A stretch of DNA of 7,642 nucleotides from Acidobacteriota bacterium (GCA_003476685.1 DMVN01000190.1:476-8117), one strand, 5' to 3'; counted from the first letter of the stretch, positions 1-6,375 are shown. The notes: generated by a model not told the origin, from the sequence alone. Translations and numbers: made by a program.

Positions 1-50
1 TTTAAATATCTTGACCCGGTCTCCTGAATCTATCCGCCCGGCTGGTTTTC

Positions 51-59
51 TGCTATAAT
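51..59 (+). promoter_or_regulatory. extended -10 promoter element
   Basis: TGC followed by TATAAT (54-59) is a perfect -10 hexamer with the upstream TG of extended -10 promoters. No good -35 sits 16-18 nt upstream; the TTGACC at 11-16 is too far away. If used, transcription would start near 66 and give a leader of about 255 nt before the gene at 322. Confidence 0.35.
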
Positions 60-123
60 AGGGCCTGTTAGAGAAGCGGGCTTTTTAGCTCTTTCCCGGG
101 TGTTTGCAGTTTATAAAAAAGCC

Positions 124-152
124 TTGACAGACCCGGGGTTAAAGCCTAAATT
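124..152 (+). promoter_or_regulatory. sigma70-type promoter candidate for the SpoIID-domain gene
   Basis: A perfect -35 TTGACA (124-129) is followed after 17 nt by TAAATT (147-152), which matches 4 of 6 consensus -10 bases. The predicted start, near 159, is about 160 nt before the gene at 322. A 12-bp palindrome lies just downstream of the start point. Confidence 0.4.
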
Positions 153-166
153 AATAGCAAGGGAAC

Positions 167-178
167 ACAATATATTGT
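167..178. promoter_or_regulatory. perfect 12-bp palindrome, possible operator
   Basis: ACAATATATTGT is a perfect inverted repeat without spacer. It lies about 8 to 19 nt downstream of the transcription start predicted from the promoter at 124-152, a position where a bound repressor would block initiation. Palindromes of this length occur by chance about once or twice in a window of this size, and more often in AT-rich DNA, so the position is the main support. Confidence 0.2.
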
Positions 179-321
179 ATAGAAAAAAATGGTAGACTAT
201 ATTGCGGTCATGATAGGTATAATTTTTAATTCAGCAACAGCTTACCCCACCCCCATCCCCCTATTCCCAGGCCTGAGCGGTTGTAGCCTGAGATAAGAAT
301 AGAAGGATAAAACAGCTTAAC

Positions 322-2550
322 ATGAGAAAAATCAGAGCTTTAAAATATTTCCTGGCCACTTTTCTGGCCCTGTTTTTTATTGCCGGCAAGCCGCCGGAGT
401 TTGGGCGCGAGAGTAATTTTTTCCAGGGGTTTGTCATACCCCAGCCAGTGGTTAAGGTGGGCCTGATAGTCGGGCTGAAGCAGGCCACAGTCAGCTCGTC
501 CTCGGGGATGAAAATCTATGAAATAGGCCGTGAATACCGTCTGCTGGCTGAAGATGCCGAAGAAGTGGTGATCAAAGTTGAAAAAGAAAAACTGACGGAA
601 AAATTTGTCCTGCTGGTGGGTCAGACCCACGACCGTCAGGAAGCCGAGTTGCTGGCGGCTGAGCTCAGCCAGAAGTTGATCGGTCAGGTCCTGGTAGAAG
701 AAAAAATTGAAGCAGGTAATGCTCTTTATCAAGTTAAGTATGGCGAATTCCTCACCCGGGGTCAGGCCCTGGAATCAATCCAGAAGCTGGAGCAACTTGG
801 TTATAAAGATATATGGATAATCCGGGAAATAGTCAGTCTGCCGGAGCCCGGTAATATCTGGCTGCAGGTCGACCACCGGCTTCAATCTTTCAATAAAGAA
901 GCCGACCTCTATTTTATCCCGGCCTTTCCTGAGAGCTTTCTCCAGCTTAATGGCCGCAGCTACCGAGGACTCTTCCAGCTCAAGAATACCGACCGGGGAC
1001 TGGCCCTGATCAATATTCTGAACCTGGAAGATTACCTCAAAGGCGTGGTCCCGCTGGAAATGTCTCCCAACACCTTCAATGCCCTGGAAGCCCTTAAGGC
1101 CCAGGCCGTGGCCGCCAGGACTTACGCCCTGAAGAACCTCGGCCGGAATAGCAGGCTGGGGTTTGACCTGACCGATACCCAGAGTTCCCAGGTCTACGGC
1201 GGGCTGTCGGCCGAGCATCCACTGAGCAACCGGGCAGTGGAGGAAACAGCCGGTGAGGTCATTGTTTACAAGAATCAACTGATCAATGCTCTCTACACCA
1301 GCACCTGCGGTGGGCAGACCGAAGATGCCGAAAAAATCTTTTCCGGCCAGCCGGTGCCTTACCTAAAGAGTGTTAGCTGCACCCATGAGAAACAGCCGGA
1401 GTGGCGGCTGCAGACCACCAGGGATTATCCCGGACTGAGAATCAAGGAGCGGGACATCCTGGCCGAAGTTTTGCCACTGCTGGCTTCCGGGATTATCGAC
1501 TTTCACTCTCCGGCTGATTATTTCAGTCAGCCCGTCTCTGGAGATGAAATCGCCAGTTATCTGAACCGGGTTAACGAGTTCAGGAAGATAAACGATTCAG
1601 GATATGACCAGGCTCTGGCCCCCTCCGGGCCGGTTAACTTTGTAGAACTGGCCCAGGCCCTGGTTAATTTCTTTGGCTGGCAGGATAAGACCAGCTTGCT
1701 GCTTCTCCCGACCGAGGTTGATTTCCTGCTCCAGGGTCAGCCAAGGGGCAAGGAGCTGAAAGAGAGCGACCGGCGGGCCCTGGCCTACCTGCTGCAGTCT
1801 GGCCTCTACCCCAGTTACCTCAGGGAAGAGAACCTGTTCCGCCCGGTAACCAGAGCTGAGCTGGCTTTCATCCTGAAAAAGTCACTGAGCTGGCTGGATG
1901 ACCTTTATCACCAGGGGACTTTTATCGCTAAGAAAGGGGAACAGCTGGAAGTTCTGGAAGGGAATAGCCAGCGCCTGCTGCTGTTTCCCACGGACAGCTA
2001 TCTTCTGAGGCAGCTGGAAGATGGCCTTTTCCCGGCTCGTTCGCTCATCATGCTGGGTGGGGAAAAGATAAGATGGCTGGAGAAAGACGGCCGGATTACC
2101 CTGCTCGAGGTTAATTATCCGCCCAACACCAATGTTCTGGACCGCAGTTCCCGCTTGACCCGCTGGAATGTCCGGGTATCGCGGGGCGAGCTGGAAAAAA
2201 ACATCCTGAAATTCTATCCCCAGCTCGGCCGTCTGGTCGACCTCAAGGTGCTGCAGCGGGGCAAGTCTAACCGGGTCATAGAACTCCAGATACTGGGCGA
2301 GAAGGGCAGCGTGGTGGTCCAGGGCTTAAAGGTGAGATGGGTACTGAACCTGAAAGACACTCTCTTTTCCATAGATCGGGAGTACGACCCTTCCGGCCAG
2401 CTATCCCATTTTGTGTTCAGCGGCCGAGGCTGGGGACATGGCGTTGGACTCTGCCAGGTCGGCTCCCATGGCCTGGCCATTTCCGGGGCCAAGTACAGAG
2501 AGATTCTCACCCATTATTACCAGAACGTTAAAATCGAGAAGATTCACTGA
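322..2550 (+). CDS. exported SpoIID/LytB-domain protein with SPOR domain
   Basis: Likely a peptidoglycan-acting envelope protein; SpoIID-family enzymes are lytic transglycosylases that cut denuded glycan strands. Residues 1-22 form a signal peptide or membrane anchor (MRKIRALKYF then a hydrophobic run). Residues about 93-170 look like a SPOR domain, which binds denuded peptidoglycan. The SpoIID core begins near 205: LEDYLKGVVPLEM carries Glu246, matching the family's catalytic Glu, followed by QAVAARTYAL (261-270) and YTSTCGG (325-331). The C-terminal signature GRGWGHGVGLCQ is at 701-712. Core and signature are separated by about 370 residues, far more than in the roughly 340-aa B. subtilis SpoIID, and residues about 437-525 of that insert resemble an SLH repeat (FRPVTRAELA at 506-515). 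The start is fixed by an in-frame TGA at 289-291 with no other start in between; GAAGGA sits rather far upstream (14 nt). Family assignment is firm; enzyme activity is inferred. Confidence 0.9.
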   Translation: MRKIRALKYFLATFLALFFIAGKPPEFGRESNFFQGFVIPQPVVKVGLIVGLKQATVSSSSGMKIYEIGREYRLLAEDAEEVVIKVEKEKLTEKFVLLVGQTHDRQEAELLAAELSQKLIGQVLVEEKIEAGNALYQVKYGEFLTRGQALESIQKLEQLGYKDIWIIREIVSLPEPGNIWLQVDHRLQSFNKEADLYFIPAFPESFLQLNGRSYRGLFQLKNTDRGLALINILNLEDYLKGVVPLEMSPNTFNALEALKAQAVAARTYALKNLGRNSRLGFDLTDTQSSQVYGGLSAEHPLSNRAVEETAGEVIVYKNQLINALYTSTCGGQTEDAEKIFSGQPVPYLKSVSCTHEKQPEWRLQTTRDYPGLRIKERDILAEVLPLLASGIIDFHSPADYFSQPVSGDEIASYLNRVNEFRKINDSGYDQALAPSGPVNFVELAQALVNFFGWQDKTSLLLLPTEVDFLLQGQPRGKELKESDRRALAYLLQSGLYPSYLREENLFRPVTRAELAFILKKSLSWLDDLYHQGTFIAKKGEQLEVLEGNSQRLLLFPTDSYLLRQLEDGLFPARSLIMLGGEKIRWLEKDGRITLLEVNYPPNTNVLDRSSRLTRWNVRVSRGELEKNILKFYPQLGRLVDLKVLQRGKSNRVIELQILGEKGSVVVQGLKVRWVLNLKDTLFSIDREYDPSGQLSHFVFSGRGWGHGVGLCQVGSHGLAISGAKYREILTHYYQNVKIEKIH

Positions 2551-2579
2551 GGCCGCCAGGCCGGTGATTTAAGCCGGGG

Positions 2580-2608
2580 TTGACAACCTTTCCCATCCGT
2601 TGTAGAAG
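2580..2608 (+). promoter_or_regulatory. promoter candidate for uppP
   Basis: A perfect -35 TTGACA (2580-2585) and TAGAAG (2603-2608, 4 of 6 matches) are separated by 17 nt, in the 103-bp gap before uppP. The predicted start, near 2615, overlaps a weak hairpin (CACGG at 2616-2620, CCGTG at 2636-2640). Read-through from the upstream gene is also possible, as no terminator is evident in the gap. Confidence 0.4.
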
Positions 2609-2653
2609 TGATTTTCACGGCTGACTTAAAACATCCGTGAGAAGGGATAGTCC

Positions 2654-3433
2654 ATGAGCTATTTTCAGGCAGTGGTGCTCGGTTTTCTTCAGGGGCTGGG
2701 AGAATTCCTGCCCATATCCAGCTCGGCCCACCTGGTGATCGGACCTTATTTTTTTAACTGGCATTACCAGGGACTCCGCTATGATGTCATGCTCCACCTC
2801 GGGACCCTGCTGGCCATAGTGGTTTACTTCTGGAAAGACTGGGTCAGGATAATCAGCGACGGCCTGAGGCGACGGAAAGACAGGGAAGGACGTTTTCTCT
2901 GGTATGTGTTGCTGGCCACCATTCCAGGAGCCTTAGCCGGGTATTTCCTGGAAGAAAAGGCCGAGACGGTCTTTCGGGAGCCTTATTTTATTGCCTTCAG
3001 CCTGATTCTCTTTTCCGCGGTCATCTTTCTGGCTGACCGGCTGGCCAGGAATCAAAAGGAACTGGAAGCCCTGAACCTGGTCGAGATTTTGTTGATTGGC
3101 CTGGCCCAGAGCCTGGCCATTGTGCCAGGGGCTTCCCGTTCCGGGATGACCATCATGATGGCCCTTTTCCTGGGCTACCGGCGACAGGCTGCGGCCCGGA
3201 TTTCTTTTCTGCTGGCCACTCCGCTGATCATCGGGGCGGCCCTGCTGGAGCTGCCTAAAATCGCCCTGGCCGAAGTTAACGGCCCCTTCCTGGCCGGTTT
3301 CCTGTCCTCCGCGTTTTTTGGTTTCCTGTCGATAAAATTCCTGCTGTCTTTCCTCAAGACCAGGAACCTGGTGCCATTTGTCGTCTACCGCCTGGCCCTG
3401 GCCCTGTTAATCCTGCTGAAATATTTTTTCTGA
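2654..3433 (+). CDS. uppP: undecaprenyl-diphosphate phosphatase UppP (BacA family)
   Basis: Integral membrane enzyme that dephosphorylates undecaprenyl diphosphate to undecaprenyl phosphate, recycling the lipid carrier for peptidoglycan and other envelope polymers; high levels give bacitracin resistance in known homologues. The two family motifs are intact: QGLGEFLPISSSAHL (13-27, the Q/ExxxE motif with Gln13 and Glu17) and PGASRSGMT (158-166) with the key Arg162. SFLLATPLIIGA (184-195) and HLGTLLA (48-54) also match the family. Hydrophobic segments run throughout, and the length of 259 aa is normal for the family (about 260-275). ATG is preceded by GAAGGGA at good spacing. It follows a peptidoglycan-acting gene on the same strand, so the two may share an envelope role. 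Confidence 0.95.
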   Translation: MSYFQAVVLGFLQGLGEFLPISSSAHLVIGPYFFNWHYQGLRYDVMLHLGTLLAIVVYFWKDWVRIISDGLRRRKDREGRFLWYVLLATIPGALAGYFLEEKAETVFREPYFIAFSLILFSAVIFLADRLARNQKELEALNLVEILLIGLAQSLAIVPGASRSGMTIMMALFLGYRRQAAARISFLLATPLIIGAALLELPKIALAEVNGPFLAGFLSSAFFGFLSIKFLLSFLKTRNLVPFVVYRLALALLILLKYFF

Positions 3434-3445
3434 GCCGCCCGCTAT

Positions 3446-3474
3446 TTGACTTAACTCTGCTGCTCGCTTAAAAT
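3446..3474 (+). promoter_or_regulatory. sigma70-type promoter of speE
   Basis: TTGACT (3446-3451) and TAAAAT (3469-3474) each match 5 of 6 consensus bases, with an optimal 17-nt spacer. The predicted start, near 3481, leaves a leader of about 30 nt containing the ribosome binding site of speE. This indicates that speE is transcribed separately from uppP. Confidence 0.65.
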
Positions 3475-3500
3475 ACGGCTTAATTTCAACCTGTGCAACC

Positions 3501-3506
3501 TGGAGG
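3501..3506 (+). promoter_or_regulatory. ribosome binding site deciding the GTG start of speE
   Basis: TGGAGG is followed after 5 nt by GTG at 3512. The next in-frame ATG (3606) would remove 31 residues and lacks such a site, so GTG is the better start. Confidence 0.75.
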
Positions 3507-3511
3507 AAAAA

Positions 3512-4366
3512 GTGAAAAATTCAGCCTTATCGGCCGACCGCAAAGAAGCCCGGGAATTCCAGACCTCGTCTTCCGGGCTTTTTTTCAAGGTGAAAAAAGT
3601 CCTGTATGAAAAAAAATCGGCTTTTCAGAAAATAGAAATTATCGAGAATGATTTCTACGGACGGGTTCTGTTCCTGGACGGGCTGGTTCAGACCACCGAG
3701 AAAGATGAGTTTTTCTACCATGAAATGCTGGTTCACCCGGCTCTGGCCATCCATCCCCGGCCGGAAAAAGTCCTGATAATCGGCGGGGGAGACGGCGGTG
3801 CCTTGAGGGAAGTCTTGAAACACCCGGTCCGGAAAGCCTGGCTGGTGGAAATAGACCAGGAAGTGATCAAAGCCTGCGAACAGTATTTTCCCTGGCTGGA
3901 TGAAGCCCTGGCCGACCCCCGGGCCGAACTGGCCATTGCTGACGGCTTTGATTTTATTCAGAAAACGACCGAGAGGTTTGAGGTGATAATTGTTGATTCC
4001 TCCGACCCGGTTGGTCCCTCGGCCATACTTCATGCCCGGGACTTTTACCGCAAGTTGAAAAAAATTCTCAAGCCCGACGGGCTGATAGTGGCCCAGGCCG
4101 GTTCTCAACTTCTTCATCTGCGGGAACACAGCCAGAAAGCGGCTTTCCTGCGGCCGATGTTCAGGTTTGCCCGTTTTTATTCCGCTCCCGTTCCCACCTA
4201 TCCGGTCGGTACCTGGTGCTACACCCTGTTATCGGACAGAATCGACCCGCTGGCCGTTAAGAAACTTCGCCTCCCGGACGGACTCAAGTATTTCAATGCC
4301 GAAGTTTTCAGGGCCAGCTTTGCTCAGCCGGTTTTCTTCGAGCAGGCCCTGCAGAAAAAGGAGTGA
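3512..4366 (+). CDS. speE: spermidine synthase (polyamine aminopropyltransferase)
   Basis: Cytoplasmic enzyme that transfers the aminopropyl group from decarboxylated S-adenosylmethionine to putrescine, giving spermidine and methylthioadenosine. The Rossmann-like fold shows the nucleotide motif VLIIGGGDGG (87-96), the acidic LVEID (111-115) and VDSSDPVGPS (161-170), which holds the catalytic Asp (162) and the substrate Asp (165). FFYHEMLVHP (67-76) and VPTYPVGTWCYTLLS (227-241) are further family signatures. The 284-aa length fits bacterial SpeE, with about 20 extra N-terminal residues before the beta-rich domain. It has its own promoter and no speD, speA or speB neighbour in view, so precursor supply must be encoded elsewhere. 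Acceptor specificity (putrescine versus another amine) cannot be settled from sequence alone. Confidence 0.92.
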   Translation: MKNSALSADRKEAREFQTSSSGLFFKVKKVLYEKKSAFQKIEIIENDFYGRVLFLDGLVQTTEKDEFFYHEMLVHPALAIHPRPEKVLIIGGGDGGALREVLKHPVRKAWLVEIDQEVIKACEQYFPWLDEALADPRAELAIADGFDFIQKTTERFEVIIVDSSDPVGPSAILHARDFYRKLKKILKPDGLIVAQAGSQLLHLREHSQKAAFLRPMFRFARFYSAPVPTYPVGTWCYTLLSDRIDPLAVKKLRLPDGLKYFNAEVFRASFAQPVFFEQALQKKE

Positions 4367-4456
4367 GCTGCTCAGCCCCGAACATAATCCAGAAAAGAAG
4401 AATCTGGTCTTTAAAACTCTGGGCTGCGCCTATAATTTCCGGCCACCAGCTCGTAC
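4367..4456. other. convergent intergenic gap with weak hairpin
   Basis: The gap between the convergent speE and DUF1028 genes contains nested complementary arms: CAGCCC (4373-4378) with GGGCTG (4421-4426), and inside these CCAGA (4389-4393) with TCTGG (4403-4407). The structure is loose and lacks a proper U-run, so it is at best a weak terminator candidate for either gene. Confidence 0.2.
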
Positions 4457-5503
4457 TTATTTTTTGGGGACCTGTTCCAGTATTTTCTTCATCAGCTTTC
4501 TGTCTTTCGGGAACTGGCCTACGGCTGGCAGTCTCTGCAGCAGCAGGGCCCAGTTGGGGTCGAGGCCAAAGACCTTCCGGAACAGGGGCAGGCTGTCTTC
4601 AACTCTTCCGGTTGAAGCCATGGTGACTGCCGGCCAGAAAATCAGCTCGGGATTTCCGCTGTAAAGCTCCATGGCCCGGCTGTATTCTTCCATGGCTTCT
4701 TTAACCTTATTTTCCGTCAGCAACTCATCGCCCCGGTTCATATGGTTATAAGCCTTGGCTATCTGGACCAGCCTTTTCATTTCGGCGATGGGTTCAGGGT
4801 GGTCTTCTATCCTCAGGTCGTACACCCGGTCCTTCCACCAGACGCCAGAGCTCTTTCCGCTGACCACAAGAATTGCGGCCGATTGCCGGCCCCGGATATC
4901 CCCGCCTTCTTTTTCGGCGGCTTCCAAAGCGGCCAGCAGCCGGTCCACCAGTTCGCCCCTGGTGTTCTGATAAGCCCTGGCCATGGCCTGCCAGACAGTG
5001 TTTTTGAGCATCATGTTGGCCTGGCAGGAAAATCCATCCCCCTGGTAGTGACCGGCTTCGGCGATGCAATTCTTACCGGTATGGACCGCCACCAGCCCCG
5101 AAGCATCCACCATGGCCACCTGCCGGACTTCAGGCGTACGGTCTGATTTCAGCAGACCGTTCAGGGCCTGTTCGGCACTTTTTCCCGCCCGCATCATTTC
5201 CAGCCCCAGGGCTCCATAACCGGGGTCAACAAAAGACTGGGTGGCCACCGCCCCCACTCCGGCTTCGGCCCAGGAAACGATGGAGCCGACCGAAAACCAG
5301 TGCGATTGGACGGCCACGCCCAGCTGGCCCGTTTCTTTATCCAGGGCCACTATGGAATAGGTGGAGACCGGCCTCAGCGGTTTCGGGTTCCGGTCAGCGC
5401 CTTCTGACGGGAAGAAAGAAAGCAAAGCGGCCAGGAAAACTGCCGCCGGGAATATAAGCAGCCCGCTCCGATAACAAATTCTGGACAGGTTCTCTTTTTT
5501 CAT
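4457..5503 (-). CDS. exported DUF1028 (Ntn-hydrolase-like) protein with TPR-like C-terminus
   Basis: Residues about 11-36 form a signal peptide (hydrophobic LLIFPAAVFLAALLSFF, then a polar SEGAD region), so the protein is probably exported. Residues 47-245 are a complete DUF1028 domain: STYSIVALDKETGQLGVAV (47-65), FVDPGYGALGLEMM (91-104), GDIRGRQSAAILV (201-213) and a late DHP (234-236). The family is grouped with the Ntn-hydrolase superfamily (COG3342), whose members use an N-terminal Thr, Ser or Cys as nucleophile; Thr48 is the natural candidate here, which is inference. Residues about 247-325 read as two TPR-like helical pairs (NKVKEAMEEYSRAMEL, then GRVEDSLPLFRKVFGLDP), suggesting protein binding. 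The ATG has a strong AGGAGG (5509-5514) at 5-nt spacing. The gene is alone on its strand here. Substrate and pathway are unknown. Confidence 0.85.
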   Translation of the reverse strand: MKKENLSRICYRSGLLIFPAAVFLAALLSFFPSEGADRNPKPLRPVSTYSIVALDKETGQLGVAVQSHWFSVGSIVSWAEAGVGAVATQSFVDPGYGALGLEMMRAGKSAEQALNGLLKSDRTPEVRQVAMVDASGLVAVHTGKNCIAEAGHYQGDGFSCQANMMLKNTVWQAMARAYQNTRGELVDRLLAALEAAEKEGGDIRGRQSAAILVVSGKSSGVWWKDRVYDLRIEDHPEPIAEMKRLVQIAKAYNHMNRGDELLTENKVKEAMEEYSRAMELYSGNPELIFWPAVTMASTGRVEDSLPLFRKVFGLDPNWALLLQRLPAVGQFPKDRKLMKKILEQVPKK

Positions 5504-5521
5504 CTGCCCCTCCTGAAAAAG

Positions 5522-5534
5522 TTATTGTCAATAA
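5522..5534. promoter_or_regulatory. 13-bp inverted repeat upstream of the DUF1028 gene
   Basis: TTATTG and CAATAA are perfect inverted arms around a single T. The site begins 19 bp upstream of the start codon and just beyond the ribosome binding site (5509-5514). A 1-nt loop cannot form an RNA hairpin, so a DNA-binding site is the more plausible reading. Chance occurrence in AT-rich DNA is possible. Confidence 0.2.
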
Positions 5535-5739
5535 TATTTTTTATATTTTCCTCAACTAATCAAATACTTTTTCCAGGCTTTTTCCGGCGAGCAGACCGGG
5601 TGATTAACAGAGAAGGGGATGGGGGAGGTTGATGGCAAGGATTCAGTCCTAAACGGCCAGGCTGTGGCCCCGGTTCAATCTGGCTGCCGGGCAAGGATAG
5701 TTTCAAAGCGGGCCGGGTTATGAAATGTGATTGATAAAG

Positions 5740-5787
5740 CTATTCTTCGGTTAGTTTATCTATTAACTTAGTTGCTTTAATTTCCAT
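5740..5787 (-). CDS. possible 15-codon leader ORF
   Basis: The minus strand reads MEIKATKLIDKLTEE and then TAG. The ATG lies about 13 nt downstream of the start predicted from the promoter at 5807-5835. GGGGAA directly precedes the ATG, which is too close for a good ribosome binding site. The peptide is charged and could form an amphipathic helix. It may be a leader peptide, the remnant of a lost gene, or chance; I cannot recognise a family from 15 residues. Confidence 0.15.
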   Translation of the reverse strand: MEIKATKLIDKLTEE

Positions 5788-5806
5788 TTCCCCGATCAGG
5801 GGCTGC

Positions 5807-5835
5807 TTTATAATTGGAAAATTGTCTGGTGTCCA
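5807..5835 (-). promoter_or_regulatory. sigma70-type promoter, probably for the DUF1028 gene
   Basis: On the minus strand TGGACA (5835-5830) and TATAAA (5812-5807) match the consensus at 5 of 6 bases each and are 17 nt apart. The predicted start, near 5800, gives a leader of nearly 300 nt before the DUF1028 ATG at 5503. No equally good promoter is visible closer to that gene. The promoter lies downstream of the terminator of the tdh pair, so it would start an independent transcript. Confidence 0.5.
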
Positions 5836-5931
5836 CCCCGCCGCCAGGAAGCTAACAATTAACCTGGGCAGCTTTCAGCCCGGGTCAAGTTAACAATAGG
5901 GCCTCGGGCATCTTTGAGCGCCTGTTCCCAG

Positions 5932-5964
5932 AAAAAAAAAGGGAAACGCTTTCTGGCGTTTCCC
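5932..5964 (-). terminator. strong intrinsic terminator of the tdh operon
   Basis: GGGAAACGC (5941-5949) and GCGTTTCCC (5956-5964) form a perfect 9-bp stem with a 6-nt loop. On the minus strand the stem is followed by nine U residues (5940-5932). It starts 24 nt past the stop codon of the small exported protein gene, exactly where its transcript should end. Confidence 0.93.
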
Positions 5965-5988
5965 CCGGTCAGATTTTTCTTTCCGGTC

Positions 5989-6363
5989 TCAGCCGGTCTT
6001 CCTGACGGCTTTCCAGGTAGCCGTGCCGAAATTACCCATTTCGACTTCACCGCTGATGGTGTTGGCATCCTGGATTTTGCCCTTGTAGGTCATAGTGAAG
6101 GAACCCTGCGGCCCTTCGCGGGTGATTGACCATTCGATATTATCACCCTTGACCGTGCCTTCGCCGGTAATTTCACCGCCCCTCATGCCCTGCATGGTGA
6201 CGGTCAGCTTTTCACCGTCCTGCACGAACTTGATGTCGCTGGTTCTTTCACCGCGCGGGGTGGTGATGGTGAAGGACCAATCCCCGGTCACGTTGACCTG
6301 GGCGGCCAGAGTCAGCAGACCGCTGATGGCCAGAAGCAAGAAAACGAGACAGGCTTTTTTCAT
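5989..6363 (-). CDS. small exported beta-rich protein of unknown function
   Basis: A 124-aa protein of no family I can name with certainty. Residues 1-21 are a clear signal peptide (MKKACLVFLLLAISGLLTLAA, about 20 residues with an Ala-Ala end). The rest alternates short hydrophobic and polar strands with turns (VTGDWSFTITTP, IKFVQDGEKLTVTM, ITGEGTVKGDNIEWSI, SFTMTYKGKI, ISGEVEM, ATWKAVRK), the pattern of a small lipocalin-like beta barrel or sandwich. Cys5 lies inside the signal peptide and not in a lipobox, so a soluble exported product is likely. The start at 6363 has AGGAGG (6370-6375) at 6-nt spacing; a longer reading from 6411 would place 16 polar residues before the signal peptide and is rejected. 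It follows tdh by 57 bp and ends at a strong terminator, so the two are probably co-transcribed, although no functional link is evident. Confidence 0.8.
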   Translation of the reverse strand: MKKACLVFLLLAISGLLTLAAQVNVTGDWSFTITTPRGERTSDIKFVQDGEKLTVTMQGMRGGEITGEGTVKGDNIEWSITREGPQGSFTMTYKGKIQDANTISGEVEMGNFGTATWKAVRKTG

Positions 6364-6369
6364 CTCTTT

Positions 6370-6375
6370 CCTCCT
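6370..6375 (-). promoter_or_regulatory. ribosome binding site deciding the start of the small exported protein
   Basis: A consensus AGGAGG on the minus strand lies 6 nt before the ATG at 6363, favouring this start over the in-frame ATG at 6411. Confidence 0.8.

Larger units (their letters stand above)
1..321. other. gene-free leader upstream of the SpoIID-domain gene
   Basis: No convincing coding region is visible on either strand. The segment holds an extended -10 element (51-59), a second promoter candidate (124-152), a perfect 12-bp palindrome (167-178), an isolated TATAAT (218-223) and a 7-bp direct repeat GCCTGAG (271-277 and 286-292). The second half is AT-rich up to about 235 and then C-rich (245-265). 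It probably contains the promoter region and a long 5' leader of the gene starting at 322. I recognise no riboswitch class. Confidence 0.5.
5504..5988. other. long gap between two minus-strand genes
   Basis: This 485-bp stretch has no clear protein gene. From low to high coordinates it holds a 13-bp inverted repeat near the DUF1028 start (5522-5534), an AT-rich tract (5530-5570), a GC-rich stretch of no recognised kind (about 5575-5720), a TTGATA/TTTATC pair (5731-5760) that also forms an inverted repeat, a possible 15-codon ORF (5740-5787, minus), a strong minus-strand promoter candidate (5807-5835) and the terminator of the upstream pair (5932-5964). It most likely serves as a long leader for the DUF1028 gene. 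Confidence 0.45.

Noticed and set aside
2616..2640. CACGG/CCGTG hairpin before uppP as a terminator or riboswitch
   Set aside because: A 5-bp stem with a 15-nt loop and no U-run is too weak, and no known riboswitch pattern fits.
5619..5723. 34-codon plus-strand ORF in the long gap
   Set aside because: The purine-rich run is too close to the ATG, the peptide has no recognisable features, and no convincing promoter or conservation evidence is visible.
5731..5760. Plus-strand promoter TTGATA-18-TTTATC
   Set aside because: No plus-strand gene lies downstream before the terminator region and the antisense genes, and the match is only moderate; it equally reads as an inverted repeat.
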